DNA from: Ridgeia piscesae
Lineage: Eukaryota; Annelida; Polychaeta; Sabellida; Siboglinidae
Assembly: GCA_025642075.2 (NCBI GenBank)
Contig: JAODUO010000074.1
Span: 517,501-581,500 of the forward strand
Direction of reading: 5' to 3'
DNA length: 64,000 nt
Part shown: piece by piece, positions 1-31,911 of the stretch
Layout of the letters: every line of letters starts with the position of its first letter
Numbering within the stretch: the first letter of the stretch is position 1
Notes under the pieces: model-generated
What the model saw: only the letters and a program-made list of their open reading frames with translations
Database searches by the model: none
What the model was told of the DNA's origin: nothing
Made by a program: the position numbers and the translations under genes

Positions 1-551
1 TCTCATTCGATCTATCCATTCACTAGGCAAATCCTCTTGATTGGTCTGGCTTTCAACGTTTTCTCCAATTTAAGAAAGTGTAATACATTGCATGTTGATA
101 ATTTCGTTACGACGCACAGCTCTCCAGCTGGTTATTGGTCGGGGTCGAGGGTGTCTATAAACTATACTGGTGGGAAAATGCGTGGGAATGAGTCTACAAT
201 GTTGTCTGACCACAACAGTCGAGATTTATACAACAACTGGCTGTTTATGCACATGTGGTAGGAATGCTGACCTCAGACGGGTGATGGCTCAAAGAATGAC
301 AGGTTCTTGACTATCCTGTAAATTTTCAAAATATCACCCCTAATGACAGAACATAATAGGAATGGCAGACCAATAATCATTCATGGGCTCGCCGGTATGC
401 TCAGGGTCTAATTAAGGTATTCACCATATTAAACACACACAAAAATAGGACGGACTAGCTTGACAGAATATTATTGTAGGCCAGTGCATGAGAACTCTAT
501 GTTTACGTGCCAATGTGTGCATGTATACGTGTGCCACTGCGTGAGAGTGTA
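1..551. other. no gene recognised
   Basis: Single-copy-looking AT-rich DNA. The open frames are short and resemble no family that I recognise on either strand. Confidence 0.5.
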
Positions 552-668
552 CGTGTGCGTGTGCGTGTGCGTGTGCGTGTGCGTGTGCGTGTGCGTGTGC
601 GTGTGCGTGTGCGTGTGCGTGTGCGTGTGCGTGTGCGTGTGCGTGTGCGTGTGCGTGTGCGTGTGCGT
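552..668. repeat. GTGTGC hexanucleotide microsatellite
   Basis: About 19 nearly perfect copies of GTGTGC, with looser GT/CA-rich sequence on both sides. The purine-pyrimidine alternation makes it a Z-DNA-prone tract. Long open frames through it on both strands are repeat artefacts. Confidence 0.95.
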
Positions 669-729
669 ATGTGTGCATGCGAGCGTGCATGTGTGTGCGC
701 ATGCAGTAAGTAAACATTAATATCATGCA

Positions 730-1850
730 TTTAAATTAAGCCATATGCATGCTCTACCCTTTAGATAAACGGTCACGAATGCTCGGGCTTTTAGCGTTTT
801 CTAAGATCAACAATTTAATTCACATCGGTGGAAATATAAACTTAATAACTACGAACACATTCATAGGCGAATACGCCAAAACCGTGAACAATAAGAGCTA
901 TACATTTCTCTGTAGTTCCCAGCGTCGGAATTCAAAGTTTCACGGAGGAAGCAAATTTATCAAAGGACCGCGTTTTATCGGCACGGAGAGGAAGTCAGTT
1001 TTCCCGCGATGACTATGTAAAATTAAACACGTCACCTCGAGCGTATACGTATTCAAATGCGTACGCGTTCTGACTTTCGTGGGACAGTCCATTGATCATG
1101 ACGGGGTAGTTGATAAGTTAAAAAAAACTCATGTTTGATAAAATCAATCACCAGATCAAAAACTTACAAACTCTAAGCTAGCCCTATTTCAAGAAATGCA
1201 AAATTGCGTAGAAACGACCGGTTTCGTCTTCAAAAACGTCGCTTTGTTTGTGTCATATCCAAAAATCCAACCTTGGAAAAGCCGTTTAGGCTACGTCTAC
1301 CATATTGAACAGTCTTTCCTTCTAGAACATTCTGCCGGATGTTCGAAATCATTCATTCTGATTGGCTAGTTAAACAGGGGTTCCATATTAGCCAATCAAA
1401 ACCTTCGACTGAGTAACGATATACGTGGATTTGATCGTTAAGGAAATTAGTTGAGCGCAACTCCTCGAGCTAGCAAGACGTTCAGAAGGTCGAACAGTGA
1501 AGCCAAAAAGGACTTCGGATGTATCGTTTGTCGAGCCTGAACATTTGCGCTACAACAACAGAAGCGGTCGAACGTTAGCGGCAACGCGTGCAAGTCTGAA
1601 GACACAATGCTCTGTGCGATTGAACACCATTTTCATCGCCGTCTTCCCTGCATCAAGTTGTCGCTGCCAACGAACGTTGCCGCCATGCCATGGTTACCAC
1701 CGCTCTCGGGTAAAAAGGTAGGCATAAAACAGTCCGAATTCAAATCTAAGTTATGCTGCTTGCGAAATTTATGTAATGCGTTTGCTTAAAAAAACCATTA
1801 TGGTTACTCAGATGTGGTTATTGCGTGTTCAGATGTGCGCAGTCGTGGAT
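730..1850. other. no gene recognised
   Basis: Unique-looking sequence. Open frames are under 90 codons, show no recognisable domain, and have no convincing exon with splice sites. Confidence 0.45.
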
Positions 1851-1853
1851 CGA

Positions 1854-2195
1854 GTTGCTGTTCCCCACATTTGCCTTCGCCACCACCAGTCGGAAATGTC
1901 GTCACGATCACAGACGGAGCCAAATCTGTCGGCGACAACATCACGCATCAATTTACGCATCCGCTGGCGCCATCACGATCGCCGTTCAATTCGCATCGAA
2001 ACGCGGCATCGCCAAAACCCGTTGCTGTTCTCCACCTTCGGCTTCGCTACCGCAAATCCAGAAAGCCGTGTGACGTCACAATCACAGACGAGCCAAATCT
2101 TTCGGCGGCAACTTCACGCATTCACACATCCGCCGGCGCCGCCACGATCGCCGGTCAACTCGCATCGAAACGCGACATCTCCAAAACGCTACAAC
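1854..2195. repeat. diverged tandem duplication, period about 167 bp
   Basis: The block from 1854 (beginning gttgctgttc) recurs from 2021 with substitutions and small indels. Shared segments include 'gagccaaatct', 'tcgcatcgaaacgcg' and 'atcgccg'. Base composition is richer in GC than the flanks. Open frames of about 190-200 codons cross it in two frames but resemble no known protein, so I treat it as a non-coding local duplication. A relic coding repeat is possible. Confidence 0.6.
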
Positions 2196-2199
2196 GGCA

Positions 2200-3106
2200 A
2201 CCGGGCGAATTCGGCGCAACGAGAGTGCTTCTTTCAAATACGCGAGCATCCGATGTTATCGCAGCAACAGCCGGTATCAGTAACTCCGCATCGTATGTCC
2301 TGTCCGTGTCTTGTCTCTTTCTCTGTGGGCCACTACGACGTATTAGTGTCAACGCCCGATTGTATGTTCAGTGTTGTTTAGTTTTGTGACGAGGGGGTTG
2401 TTACGGGGGACCGTTGCAATTCCCGGATGAGATCCAGGGCCAATCGAACTGAAAAAGTTCGCACTGTTGATTGGATTCCCCTGTTGTGTATCCAGACCTG
2501 GTGCTAGTGGCGGTTTGTGGACGAGACCAATGTTGCTTGTCTGTTCGATTTACGTGTCTGTTATGTGTATGTACTGTGTTATGTTCGAATTGCGGAGAAA
2601 GTCACCGAAGTCACCAAAACGTCCGAAACGACGAGGTTCAAGTGTCACTTCGCAAAAAAACACTTGACATGCTTATGGACGATAATCTGGAACGTTAAAC
2701 TGCATTAAAAAACGAACATTATCATGAGTCATTATGCCTATTATTATACTTCGTAGGCTTACGCTTCATTCCATTCAATAAAACGGTGACAAATTATTAA
2801 TAACGCCTATGTTGTATTTATAGTTAAGTTTGCCTCGGTGAGCTCGTAATCGTGAGTTACCCACCAATTCCAACTAGTACGAAAAACTACCGACAATAGT
2901 TTATATAGGCCTATGACAATTACCGATGTCTGTCCACATAACGCTGAACCTTGCCGCAGTGTCTTTAACCGTGCCCCAACGAGTTTAAAGTTCAAATGAA
3001 TGACGTCATCGTGATTGTTGACGAAACCACGTGACTAGTAGACGTAAACGAATGACGTCAAACGCCAAGAATTCCGAAACCACAAACGAATCGTTTGTCT
3101 GTCATT

Positions 3107-3108
<2 letters not shown>
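2200..3108. other. no gene recognised
   Basis: No domain and no clear repeat. A canonical AATAAA occurs near 2777, but I can assign no transcript to it. Confidence 0.4.
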
Positions 3109-3188
<80 letters not shown>

Positions 3189-3200
3189 ATATATATATAA
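3109..3200. repeat. TA dinucleotide microsatellite
   Basis: Nearly perfect AT/TA run of about 90 bp. Confidence 0.97.
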
Positions 3201-3355
3201 TTATATTATATATGAACGAATCCGAGTTATTAAGTTTATATTTCCACCGATGTGAATTAAATTGTTGATCTTAGTATACACACTGTGAAGACATTTCTTT
3301 TAGGTATATGCAGAAGTCTTTAAATTACTTCTTGATTACTTCAATATAATTTTGT

Positions 3356-3359
<4 letters not shown>

Positions 3360-3421
<62 letters not shown>
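3360..3421. repeat. TA dinucleotide microsatellite
   Basis: Perfect TA run of about 60 bp, 160 bp after a similar run. Confidence 0.97.
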
Positions 3422-3423
<2 letters not shown>

Positions 3424-5204
3424 TTTAATGACATGTTCACTTGGGAACTATATCCCACTGTGGGGCTACACAGCGCCATGTGAGTGCTAAATATAGCATG
3501 ACGCGGTACACATGTTTGCGGTTGACGTCATGTTCTCGAAAACTCGGGCTTTTAGACACACCCGTAAACCGTTGGCCGGCGGAAGCGGGCAATGACGTGA
3601 TCGATCACTACTTATGTCAATGCGCAGCTGCGGAAAGCACAACTTCGTAGTAATGTCAATGTCGTGCCAGTGTACGCATGCGCCAACACACACAACGGTG
3701 ATCGTCCAGACGCCTCTACTAATATAGTCTCGATTAACCGACTGTCGTAACTATGCCGAAAAGACAGTCTGGTGATTTTGCCGGCTTTTGAATATTATCC
3801 GTGTGATCTAAACAATGCTGCCACCTCACGTATACTGGTTAACCGTGCCGTAATTTCAATATTTTGTGTTAATATAAGTTTAATTTTGAATAGTTTTTAT
3901 AATACAGCATTATTTGATAAAAAGGTACCTTATTTAATTTGTATGCTACCCGTGTGGGGCTAAACATCTCACAGATACTGGTTAATTCTGCCGTAATTCT
4001 TATTTTATTAACAATTGTAAATTTGAATCGTTACTTATTTTTGTGTTAATGTTGATGTTGACTATCTTTATTTTAATTTCTTAGTTGGCCTGAGAGCCAA
4101 TCAGCGTCTCTACCCTAATCCGGGGTAAGTCCGCCCTGGCGGTTACAAATGCAGAACATTAGTTTCCCAGGCAGAGTCGAGGGGCTTAAAAGTGCTGCCA
4201 CCTCACGGAGCTTGGGTAACCGAAACTATTACAAATATCGAGCGCGCGCTGTCAACTTGGTTGTGTGGCCGATTATGTCACAGTTACGCTTCCCGGATGG
4301 GAATGTGTAATAATTGTTTTAGAAAAGATTTTATCGACATTCACCTGCTGTGAGGTTAATTCATTTGAGCAGTCAGATTTCTAGGATTACTGCTTGCGTC
4401 CTTTTCTAAATATTCACGGGTGTCGTACATAGAGAAGATGCGTCTTACGAGAGCTAGAAATATGAGATTGTGAGTAGATTCGACCTGCATGTTAGTGAGA
4501 TGACGATAACAAGAGGCAATACATTCTATAATAATAATACTGCAATAAGTTATGAGAGGCTCAATTGTGCTACAGTAGATACAGAGAAGAAATGTTGGAT
4601 CAAGGGTGAAAGCACGCAATTTTCGAAGAAAGTGCAGTTGCTGCTGAGACTTCTTTGCACGGCTGTAACATGCTCTGTATAGGACATTGGTGCATATATT
4701 TACAATCTTCAGTGCGTATCGCTTTTCAGGGGCTGAAGCTATTTACTTTCACTATATTGTCTTTTAATTTCTTAATTATGAGAAAGGCTACTCCTGCTTG
4801 GCTGTTGTATATTTTGGAATTGTCTAATAGTTGGCCACTTTGTAATCTGTTCTCGGTAAATTTATACTTTTACCTGTTCATCTGTTAGTAGTGATCGCAC
4901 GTTATGTATTGATATTTTTGTTTATCAATTATGCAAACAAGGTTTCTTTTATATTGAGAGAATATCGGTAATATGCTGTAACCAAGTATGATGATGCCAT
5001 AGAGTAGACAATTTGTAACATACTGCCAGCAAGATTACTGAAGCACCTTTATGAACAAGACCTGATGCTGCCCTCGTAGATAAATAAAATCATTGTCATT
5101 GTCACCAGAGTGCGCCGCGCCACTTACATGTCATGCGCTAGATGTCGCTACAGTCACATTCCTTGTCATACTTCCTTGTTTTGTCACCTCCAGTCTAGGT
5201 CGCG
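3422..5204. other. no gene recognised
   Basis: AT-rich intergenic DNA. Short open frames only, with no recognisable domains or splice-consistent exons. Confidence 0.4.
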
Positions 5205-5416
5205 ATGCACGCAGCAGTAACGTCGGCCGTGCTGCATTGGAACGAGGGTGCGTCATCGCAGGAAGTGATGATGGCTGCGATGAACATTCCCGCTGATGTT
5301 CACACTGTGCTAGGCAGCGACAAGAAGAACACAAATCGGCTGCACAGCTCCTTCAGAACCAGCTCCGAGCTGGTGAAGCGACAGCGCAAGGCCACCAAGC
5401 TCGAGAACCTTACGAC
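5205..5416 (+). pseudogene. relic of an uncharacterised transposon-associated ORF
   Basis: An open frame from 5205 encodes about 70 residues with a short hydrophobic start, then a basic stretch rich in Lys and Arg (SSELVKRQRKATKLE). The pattern (HWNEG, then a proline-containing segment, then a helical basic tail) reminds me of C-terminal pieces of uncharacterised proteins common in invertebrate genomes near transposons. I cannot name a family. It is directly followed by the truncated reverse transcriptase, with an in-frame stop (TGA near 5417) at the junction in the RT frame. It is probably a fragment, not a working gene. Confidence 0.3.
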
Positions 5417-5419
5417 TGA

Positions 5420-6512
5420 GTCTTCGAGAAGGTATTTGATAGCCTCGACAGAGATACACTGTGGAAGCTTCTACAGCACTACGGGATACCGAATAAACTT
5501 ATATCTCTGATAAGAAATTGTTACGAAGATATGGCATGCAGGGTCATTCATGCAGGACAACTTACAGACTCCTTCATGGTGAAGACAGGAGTGAGGCAAG
5601 GATGTCTTCTGTCACCATTCTTATTCCTGCTCGCCATAGACTGGATCATGAAAAAGACTACAAAATATAGAAGAAATGGGATCCAGTGGACACCTTGGAG
5701 CCAGTTGGAGGACCTGGACTTTGCGGATGACCTCGCTCTCCTCTCACACAGCCATCAACAAATGCAGGAAAAAACAGAGCTACTAAACACAGTGTCAACA
5801 CAGCTAGGACTCAACATCAACAGAAGCAAGACAAGGATTATGAAAGCCAACACAAAGAACAACAACCCCATTACAATGAACGGAGAGCCACTGGAAGAGA
5901 CAGACTCATTCACATACCTGGGCAGTACAATCAACAAACATGGAGGCACAGAAGAAGACGTCAAAGCAAGGATACAGAAAGCAAGAGTTGCATTCATCAT
6001 GTTGAGAAAAATGTGGAGAGCAAAACTAATCAAAACTAACTCCAAACTGAGAATATTCAATTCAAATGTCAAGGCAGTTTTACTCTATGGATCGGAGACA
6101 TGGCGAAGTACACAGAAGACACTAAAAAGAATACAGACCTTCATCAACAAATGCCTGCGTAGAATCCTACACCTGAAGTGGACAGACAAGATATCCAACA
6201 CTACACTCTGGAAAATGACCAAGCAACTACCCATAAAAAATGAAATAAAGAAGAGAAAATGGAGGTGGATAGGACATACACTCAGGAAACCACCAAACAC
6301 CATCACCCGTCAAGCCATCACATGGAACCCCCCAGGGAAGAGACGAAGAGGTAGGCCACGAAACACCTGGCAAAGAGACACGGAAAAAGAAACGAAGGAG
6401 ATGGGATACACCAGGAGAGAAATGAAGAAGATGGTCACGGACAGAAAACGGTGGCGCTCCTTGGTCGATGGCCTATGCTCCCAGCGAGCAAACAGACATA
6501 AGAGAAAGAAGA
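5420..6512 (+). mobile_element. 5'-truncated LINE: reverse transcriptase C-terminal part
   Basis: An uninterrupted frame of about 360 codons encodes the later part of a non-LTR retrotransposon polymerase. It opens with FEKVFDSLDR, the usual RT helix after the first catalytic aspartate region. Then come VKTGVRQGCLLSPFLF, the catalytic FADD box in DLDFADDLALLSH, and LNINRSKT. Next are YLGSTINKHG and LYGSETW of the thumb and connector, and finally a basic tail with KWRWIGHTLR and GKRRRGRPRNTW. Endonuclease and N-terminal RT are missing, as expected of a 5'-truncated insertion. The 3' end is a purine-rich 'agagaaagaagaag'. The open frame suggests a fairly recent insertion. The clade (RTE-like versus Jockey/CR1-like) is not certain. 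Confidence 0.88.
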
Positions 6513-7606
6513 AGATCATCTTCAAACTTTGCAAGGGAAAGCCAGACGACTTATGTTGGCGGAGTTCAAATCTCTTGCATTTAGCGACCAGTTGAAAGAG
6601 CTGTCTTGCGGTGACTTTGTTGAATTCATCAAGGGCGATAACGTCAATGTTGATGACGAAGACATTGTGTTCGAGTCCGTGCTTGACTGGATCCAATATG
6701 ACATTGAAAACAGGGAGTCGTCCTGCGGCACATAAAAGACACATGTGACTTGTTGACTCCCAAGTGTCACGAATACCTACAAGAGGCACTGTCGTTCCAG
6801 GCAGACATTGTGCACCAACATGAAGTCACCAGTTGCCGCACATTGCCGCGTACAAACTACAGAAAGAGGTCTTGTCTCCTGGTGGTGGGAGGGTTGACTA
6901 CATCAGAAGGACAATACACTTCAACCGTCGGACAAAAACATTGCCACTACTACAATGAAGACACGAATAGCTGGGAATCCCTCACGGAGATTCCACCGTC
7001 GGTCGGCCTTGCATACAGTGTGTGTTACCTGGGTAGATCCCTTCTGGTGACTGGCGGCTACAAGGGAAACGTGGCGATGGACGAATGCTGGCTGTATGAC
7101 TTTGTCACGAAGAAGTGGGAGGCGATACCACCACTTCTCACTGGCCGGTTCAACCACTGCAGTGTTTCGGTGGGCGACTGCGTCTATGTGGTGGGAGGGA
7201 AGGATGTTGACTACAAAGTGCTGGCATCCTGCGAGTGCCTGAACCTTAAGCGGCGGCAGTGGTCGTCCATACCAGATGTACCAGAAGCGGTGTGTGGCTC
7301 CATGGTTGTCACGCACGGCAACAGCGTCTTTGTTTTTGGTGGCAGAGATGCGCAGAAGAAAACCTCGCAATGCTCGTGGGCATTCGACACAATGAGAGGC
7401 AGCTGGAGCACTAAGTCAGACATGACTGAAGCATGCTATTGTGGAGCTGCTGTCACGATGAACAACTCTGTCTATGTGGTGGGAAGCTTCACCGCACGTG
7501 TCTCAGATACGACTTTGCAACGGACACATGGACACAACTGAGTCGGCCTCGTCAAAAGCATGGCTATGCATCTGCCGTCGTGTGGCGTGGGCGTATCCTG
7601 GTGGCC

Positions 7607-9120
7607 GGAGGAGGTCCAGACCCACCGTCATCGCTCATCGAACAACACGATCCTCTCACGGACACCTGGTCTGACTGGAACTTGGTGCCCGGAGGAGGTC
7701 CAGACCCACCGTCATCGCTCATCGAACAACACGATCCTCTCACGGACACCTGGTCTGACTGGAACTTGGTGGCCGGAGGAGGTCCAGACCCACTGTCATC
7801 GCTCATCGAACAACACGATCCTCTCACGGACACCTGGTCTGACTGGAACTTGGTGGCCGGAGGAGGTCCAGACCCACCGTCATCGCTCATCGAACAACAC
7901 GATCCTCTCACGGACACCTGGTCTGACTGGAACTTGGTGCCCGGAGGAGGTCCAGACCCACCGTCATCGCTCATCGGACAACACGATCCTCTCACAGACA
8001 CCTGGTCTGACTGGAACTTGGTGGCCGGAGGAGGTCCAGACCCACCGTCATCGCTCATCGAACAACACGATCCTCTCACGGACACCTGCTCTGACTGGAA
8101 CTTGGTGCCCGGAGGAGGTCCAGACCCACCGTCATCGCTCATCGAACAACACGATCCTCTCACGGACACCTGCTCTGACTGGAACTTGGTGGCCGGAGGA
8201 GGTCCAGACCCACCGTCATCGCTCATCGAACAACACGATCCTCTCACAGGGCACCTGGTCTGACTGGAACTTGGTGGCCGGAGGAGGTCCAGACCCACCG
8301 TCATCGCTCATCGAACAACACGATCCTCTCACGGACACCTGGTCTGACTGGAACTTGGTGGCCGGAGGAGGTCCAGACCCACCGTCATCGCTCATCGAAC
8401 AACACGATCCTCTCACGGACACCTGGTCTGACTGGAACTTGGTGGCCGGAGGAGGTCCAGACCCACCGTCATCGCTCATCGAACAACACGATCCTCTCAC
8501 GGACACCTGCTCTGACTGGAACTTGGTGGCCGGAGGAGGTCCAGACCCACCGTCATCGCTCATCGAACAACACGATCCTCTCACGGACACCTGCTCTGAC
8601 TGGAACTTGGTGCCCGGAGGAGGTCCAGACCCACCGTCATCGCTCATCGAACAACACGATCCTCTCACGGACACCTGCTCTGACTGGAACTTGGTGCCCG
8701 GAGGAGGTCCAGACCCACCGTCATCGCTCATCGAACAACACGATCCTCTCACGGACACCTGGTCTGACTGGAACTTGGTGGCCGGAGGAGGTCCAGACCC
8801 ACCGTCATCGCTCATCGAACAACACGATCCTCTCACGGACACCTGGTCTGACTGGAACTTGGTGGCCGGAGGAGGTCCAGACCCACCGTCATCGCTCATC
8901 GAACAACACGATCCTCTCACGGACACCTGGTCTGACTGGAACTTGGTGGCCGGAGGAGGTCCAGACCCACTGTCATCGCTCATTGAACAACACGATCCTT
9001 TCACAGACACCTGCTCTGACTGGAACTTGGTGGCCGAGAGGAGGTCCAGACCCACTGTCATCGGTCATTGAACAATGCGATCCTTTCACAGACACCTGCT
9101 CTGACTGGAACTTGGTGGCC
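7607..9120 (+). repeat. 84-bp coding minisatellite (28-codon kelch-blade unit), about 18 copies
   Basis: Units start at 7607, 7691, 7775, 7859, 7943, 8027, 8111, 8195, then 8280 after a one-base insertion, and every 84 bp to 8952, with a last unit near 9037. Each encodes GGGPDPPSSLIEQHDPLT followed by DTWSDWNLVA. This resembles one kelch blade, with the Gly-Gly turn and the closing Trp. Variation is limited to a few sites (gtggcc/gtgccc, Trp/Cys at ctgg/ctgc), so the amplification is recent. The opposite strand is also open across the array, but that is a shadow. Confidence 0.95.
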
Positions 9121-9164
9121 GGACATCGCGCACAGAAAACAGTTATTATACAGACTAACTCTAC

Positions 9165-9170
9165 AATAAA
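9165..9170 (+). terminator. polyadenylation signal AATAAA of the KLHL relic
   Basis: AATAAA lies in 'ctctacaataaagtttt', a few bases before the last in-frame stop of the kelch-derived frame (TAG at 9175-9177). This suggests the 3' end of the ancestral transcript was copied with it. Confidence 0.45.
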
Positions 9171-9319
9171 GTTTTAGAAAACAATTCACATTTGATTTTA
9201 TATAATTTTTTAAACAACCACGTCTAAGTCAAGTTAAACAGCGAAGTAGTAGTTCCCGTAAACAACGACGTCATCGACAACGATGTAGCGCCTTCGCATC
9301 GACGTCGTCGAATGGACTC

Positions 9320-9450
9320 GATATCGAAGGTATCGAAGATATCGAAGATATCGAAGATATAGAAGATATCGAAGGTATCGAACAGTGGGCGTTCGATACC
9401 AAAAATATCGAACTTTCGAAGTATCGCGATACTTCGATATATCGAATATC
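9320..9450. repeat. TATCGAAGA-type 9-bp imperfect repeat
   Basis: A run of 'atcgaagat' and 'atcgaaggt' units on one side and 'tatcgaa' inverted copies on the other. The region is nearly self-complementary (TATCGA is close to a palindrome) and may fold into a hairpin. Confidence 0.75.
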
Positions 9451-9719
9451 GAACCAGCACTACCAGGAGCCATTTTACATAGAACTTTTATGTGTAAACT
9501 TAAGCAAAACTCTGTGATACTTGCAAAGGTTCTGGTGTAGTCTGTAGACGACCAGGGTCGAGTTGCTGAATATGAAATAAAAACATGTTCATTATCATAA
9601 TTATCCCTATGTACATCCGAAACTAATTGTCACATTCTACTTATCTTTTATGTACATGCGAAATTAATTGGGAATAAAATATGTCCGAACATATTCTGCT
9701 CACATATAGCTCACATAAG

Positions 9720-9860
9720 CGCATGCACGCACGCACGCACGCACATACACACACACACCACACATGCACACCACACACACATGCACGCGCACATACAACA
9801 CACACCAGACAGACGCACGTACGCACGCATGTGCGCTTAGTTGCCCGCTTACACACACCC
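9720..9860. repeat. degenerate CA/ACGC microsatellite
   Basis: Acgcacgc and cacaca tracts mixed with 'catgcaca'. Short open frames through it are repeat artefacts. Confidence 0.85.
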
Positions 9861-10182
9861 ACAGCCGCATATTCAAGAGATGTTTCGGATATTGTCGTAC
9901 CTTATTCACACGTGTAGCTCGGAAGGATAATCGTCAGTGACAGTCAGAATAGTGTGTGACGTACTAGATGATACTAGGTGTTTTTTTATTTCGTTAACGA
10001 CAAGTAGCCCTCCTGTCAAGGGTGCACCGGAAAGTCAACATTGTCTTAAAGGGCAGGTGCCACAGCATGGAATGGTGCATGAGGTAACGGTACAAGCGTA
10101 CGCCTACGTGGCGTCTACTAGTCATGGGAAGAACCTGACCAATATGGAATTGGTGCAAGGCAAGAGGGAGTGGTAGAGAGCG

Positions 10183-11088
<906 letters not shown>

Positions 11089-11127
11089 AGTGTGCAAGTG
11101 TGATGTGTTAGTGCTCCAAAACCCTCC

Positions 11128-11223
11128 TGTGTGTGTGTGTGTGTGTGTGTGTGCGTGCGTGTGTGCGTGGTGGTGGGTGGTGTGTGTGTGTGTGTGTGTG
11201 TGGTGGTGGTGGTGTGTGTGTGA
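11128..11223. repeat. GT microsatellite with GTGGTG interruptions
   Basis: Impure GT run of about 95 bp following the GA tract. Confidence 0.95.
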
Positions 11224-11232
11224 TACATATAC

Positions 11233-11235
<3 letters not shown>

Positions 11236-11318
<83 letters not shown>
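11236..11318. repeat. TA dinucleotide microsatellite
   Basis: Perfect TA run of about 80 bp, separated from the GT run by 13 bp. Confidence 0.97.
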
Positions 11319-11319
<1 letters not shown>

Positions 11320-11322
<3 letters not shown>

Positions 11323-12230
11323 TTGTCAATTTGTATCGCGTGTGCGCGCGTGCGTGCAAAATAACAGTGGCTCCTCGCTGCGGAGTGAGCGGTGGACAGT
11401 ATGAGGGCGCTCGTGGTCGTGATGTTTGCGTTTGCGTTTGCCGTGTGATGTCGCACGTTGGGCATATGTTACTTCAGTGGCAATGGTTTTAATTTAAGAC
11501 TATGATCAGTTGACGGTACTAATAGGAAAATACGACATAGACGTGCCATTTAGAATACAAGTAAGCAACTATAATTCGACTATCATGTGAAAACAAACAA
11601 GTTTGGCAGCTTGTTGCTGGCCATTAGACTGAATTTACCCTATTATCGCTCTGGTAGTTTAATGCTTGCCTGCTGGGGATATACCACATAAGTCATAATG
11701 CAGGCCTACCCTTCCGCTATTACTAGCAGGAGTCTTGTCCAATATAATTGGAATGAAATAGTTTGCGTGAATTTCTTGGAGCACCAAAAGTAGCACTGAG
11801 TGAATAGAAATAATGTTTCTGTGCAGCGTAACCATAGCATCATGACATAGTGACACATAGACATAGCTGTCAAATAATGACATTTGTCTTTTGATTTGCC
11901 AGACCATGTCAGTGATTGGTTACCTAAGCACATAGGTGTCTTTTGGCCATGAAATGTCATTATGGCAAATAGCTGGCTTAAAGTTAGTATAAATGAAAGG
12001 TTAGAGAAGATTGGGTTGTGGGAGAAAGAAGAATGAGAATTTAAAAAAACATTATGCAGCATATGTGTGAATGGAGGCAAAATAATGTCTGCCTCTGGGG
12101 AAATGTGGTACATAAAACTCTATATCCCGCTTGGTGCGTGCACAGCCAATTCAGGTCTGACAAATTCTGATTAAAATACAATGCCAGAGTTGTCATTTTG
12201 GGGTTGTCCTCCTTTAAGTTTAGGTCAGGG
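11320..12230 (+). other. upstream flank of MTRR
   Basis: No recognisable coding sequence. Just before the MTRR start codon, 'cctttaagtttag' (ending at 12223) looks like a 3' splice site. The start exon may therefore be preceded by a non-coding 5'UTR exon, and the promoter may be further upstream. I see no TATA box with confidence. Confidence 0.35.
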
Positions 12231-31623
<19,393 letters not shown>

Positions 31624-31781
31624 ACAAAGTTGTATGTGGAGACAGAAAGATCCACACATGCTGCATAGAAGATATTTTTGCAGTGTTCATGATGCATAGT
31701 ACACTGACCTTTCAAACGCGTCAGATTTGACCATCAGTCAACCTGGTTGGTGATGGTTTAAATTCATGTCAGACTCCATGA

Positions 31782-31787
31782 AATAAA
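31782..31787 (+). terminator. candidate polyadenylation signal of MTRR
   Basis: AATAAA lies 159 nt after the stop codon, the first such hexamer after the coding end. Confidence 0.55.
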
Positions 31788-31911
31788 TACAGAGATGCTT
31801 CACAACAAATCTGTCTTTTCTTTTCAACCACAGGTCATGACTTGACCAAAACAGGCACCTGAGTGGTGCATATGCTAATGGATTTACATCCAGTGACGTG
31901 CTGTTGGTAAA

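Larger units (their letters stand above)
6514..9177 (+). pseudogene. kelch-like (KLHL) pseudogene: BACK domain, kelch blades, expanded last blade
   Basis: Three + frames chain into one KLHL-type protein, normally a Cullin-3 substrate adaptor (BTB-BACK-kelch). The BTB part is absent; the LINE abuts the start. 6523-6716 encodes a BACK domain (LSCGDFVEFIKGDNV, VFESVLDWIQYD). A one-base shift near 6716-6720 leads into RHIKDTCDLLTPKCHEYL. Four kelch blades follow with the double-Gly and Trp signatures (LLVVGG, LLVTGGY, VYVVGGK, VFVFGGR). A second one-base shift near 7490 ends this frame; GGKLHRTCLRYDFATDTW continues in the next. The last blade is repeated about 18 times. Further one-base insertions near 8249 and 9036 change frame again before the end at 9177, close to an AATAAA. 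No introns are seen. With no BTB and at least four frame breaks, this is a pseudogene; sequencing error could explain some of the shifts. Confidence 0.8.

Noticed and set aside
2385..2791. Possible solo LTR (TG...CA ends, AATAAA near the 3' end)
   Set aside because: No target-site duplication (agttt versus aatta), no inverted ends beyond TG/CA, no second copy and no internal domain.
7564..9061. Minus-strand frames of 246 and 281 codons over the kelch array
   Set aside because: Mirror shadow of the 84-bp unit, which lacks stops in that frame.
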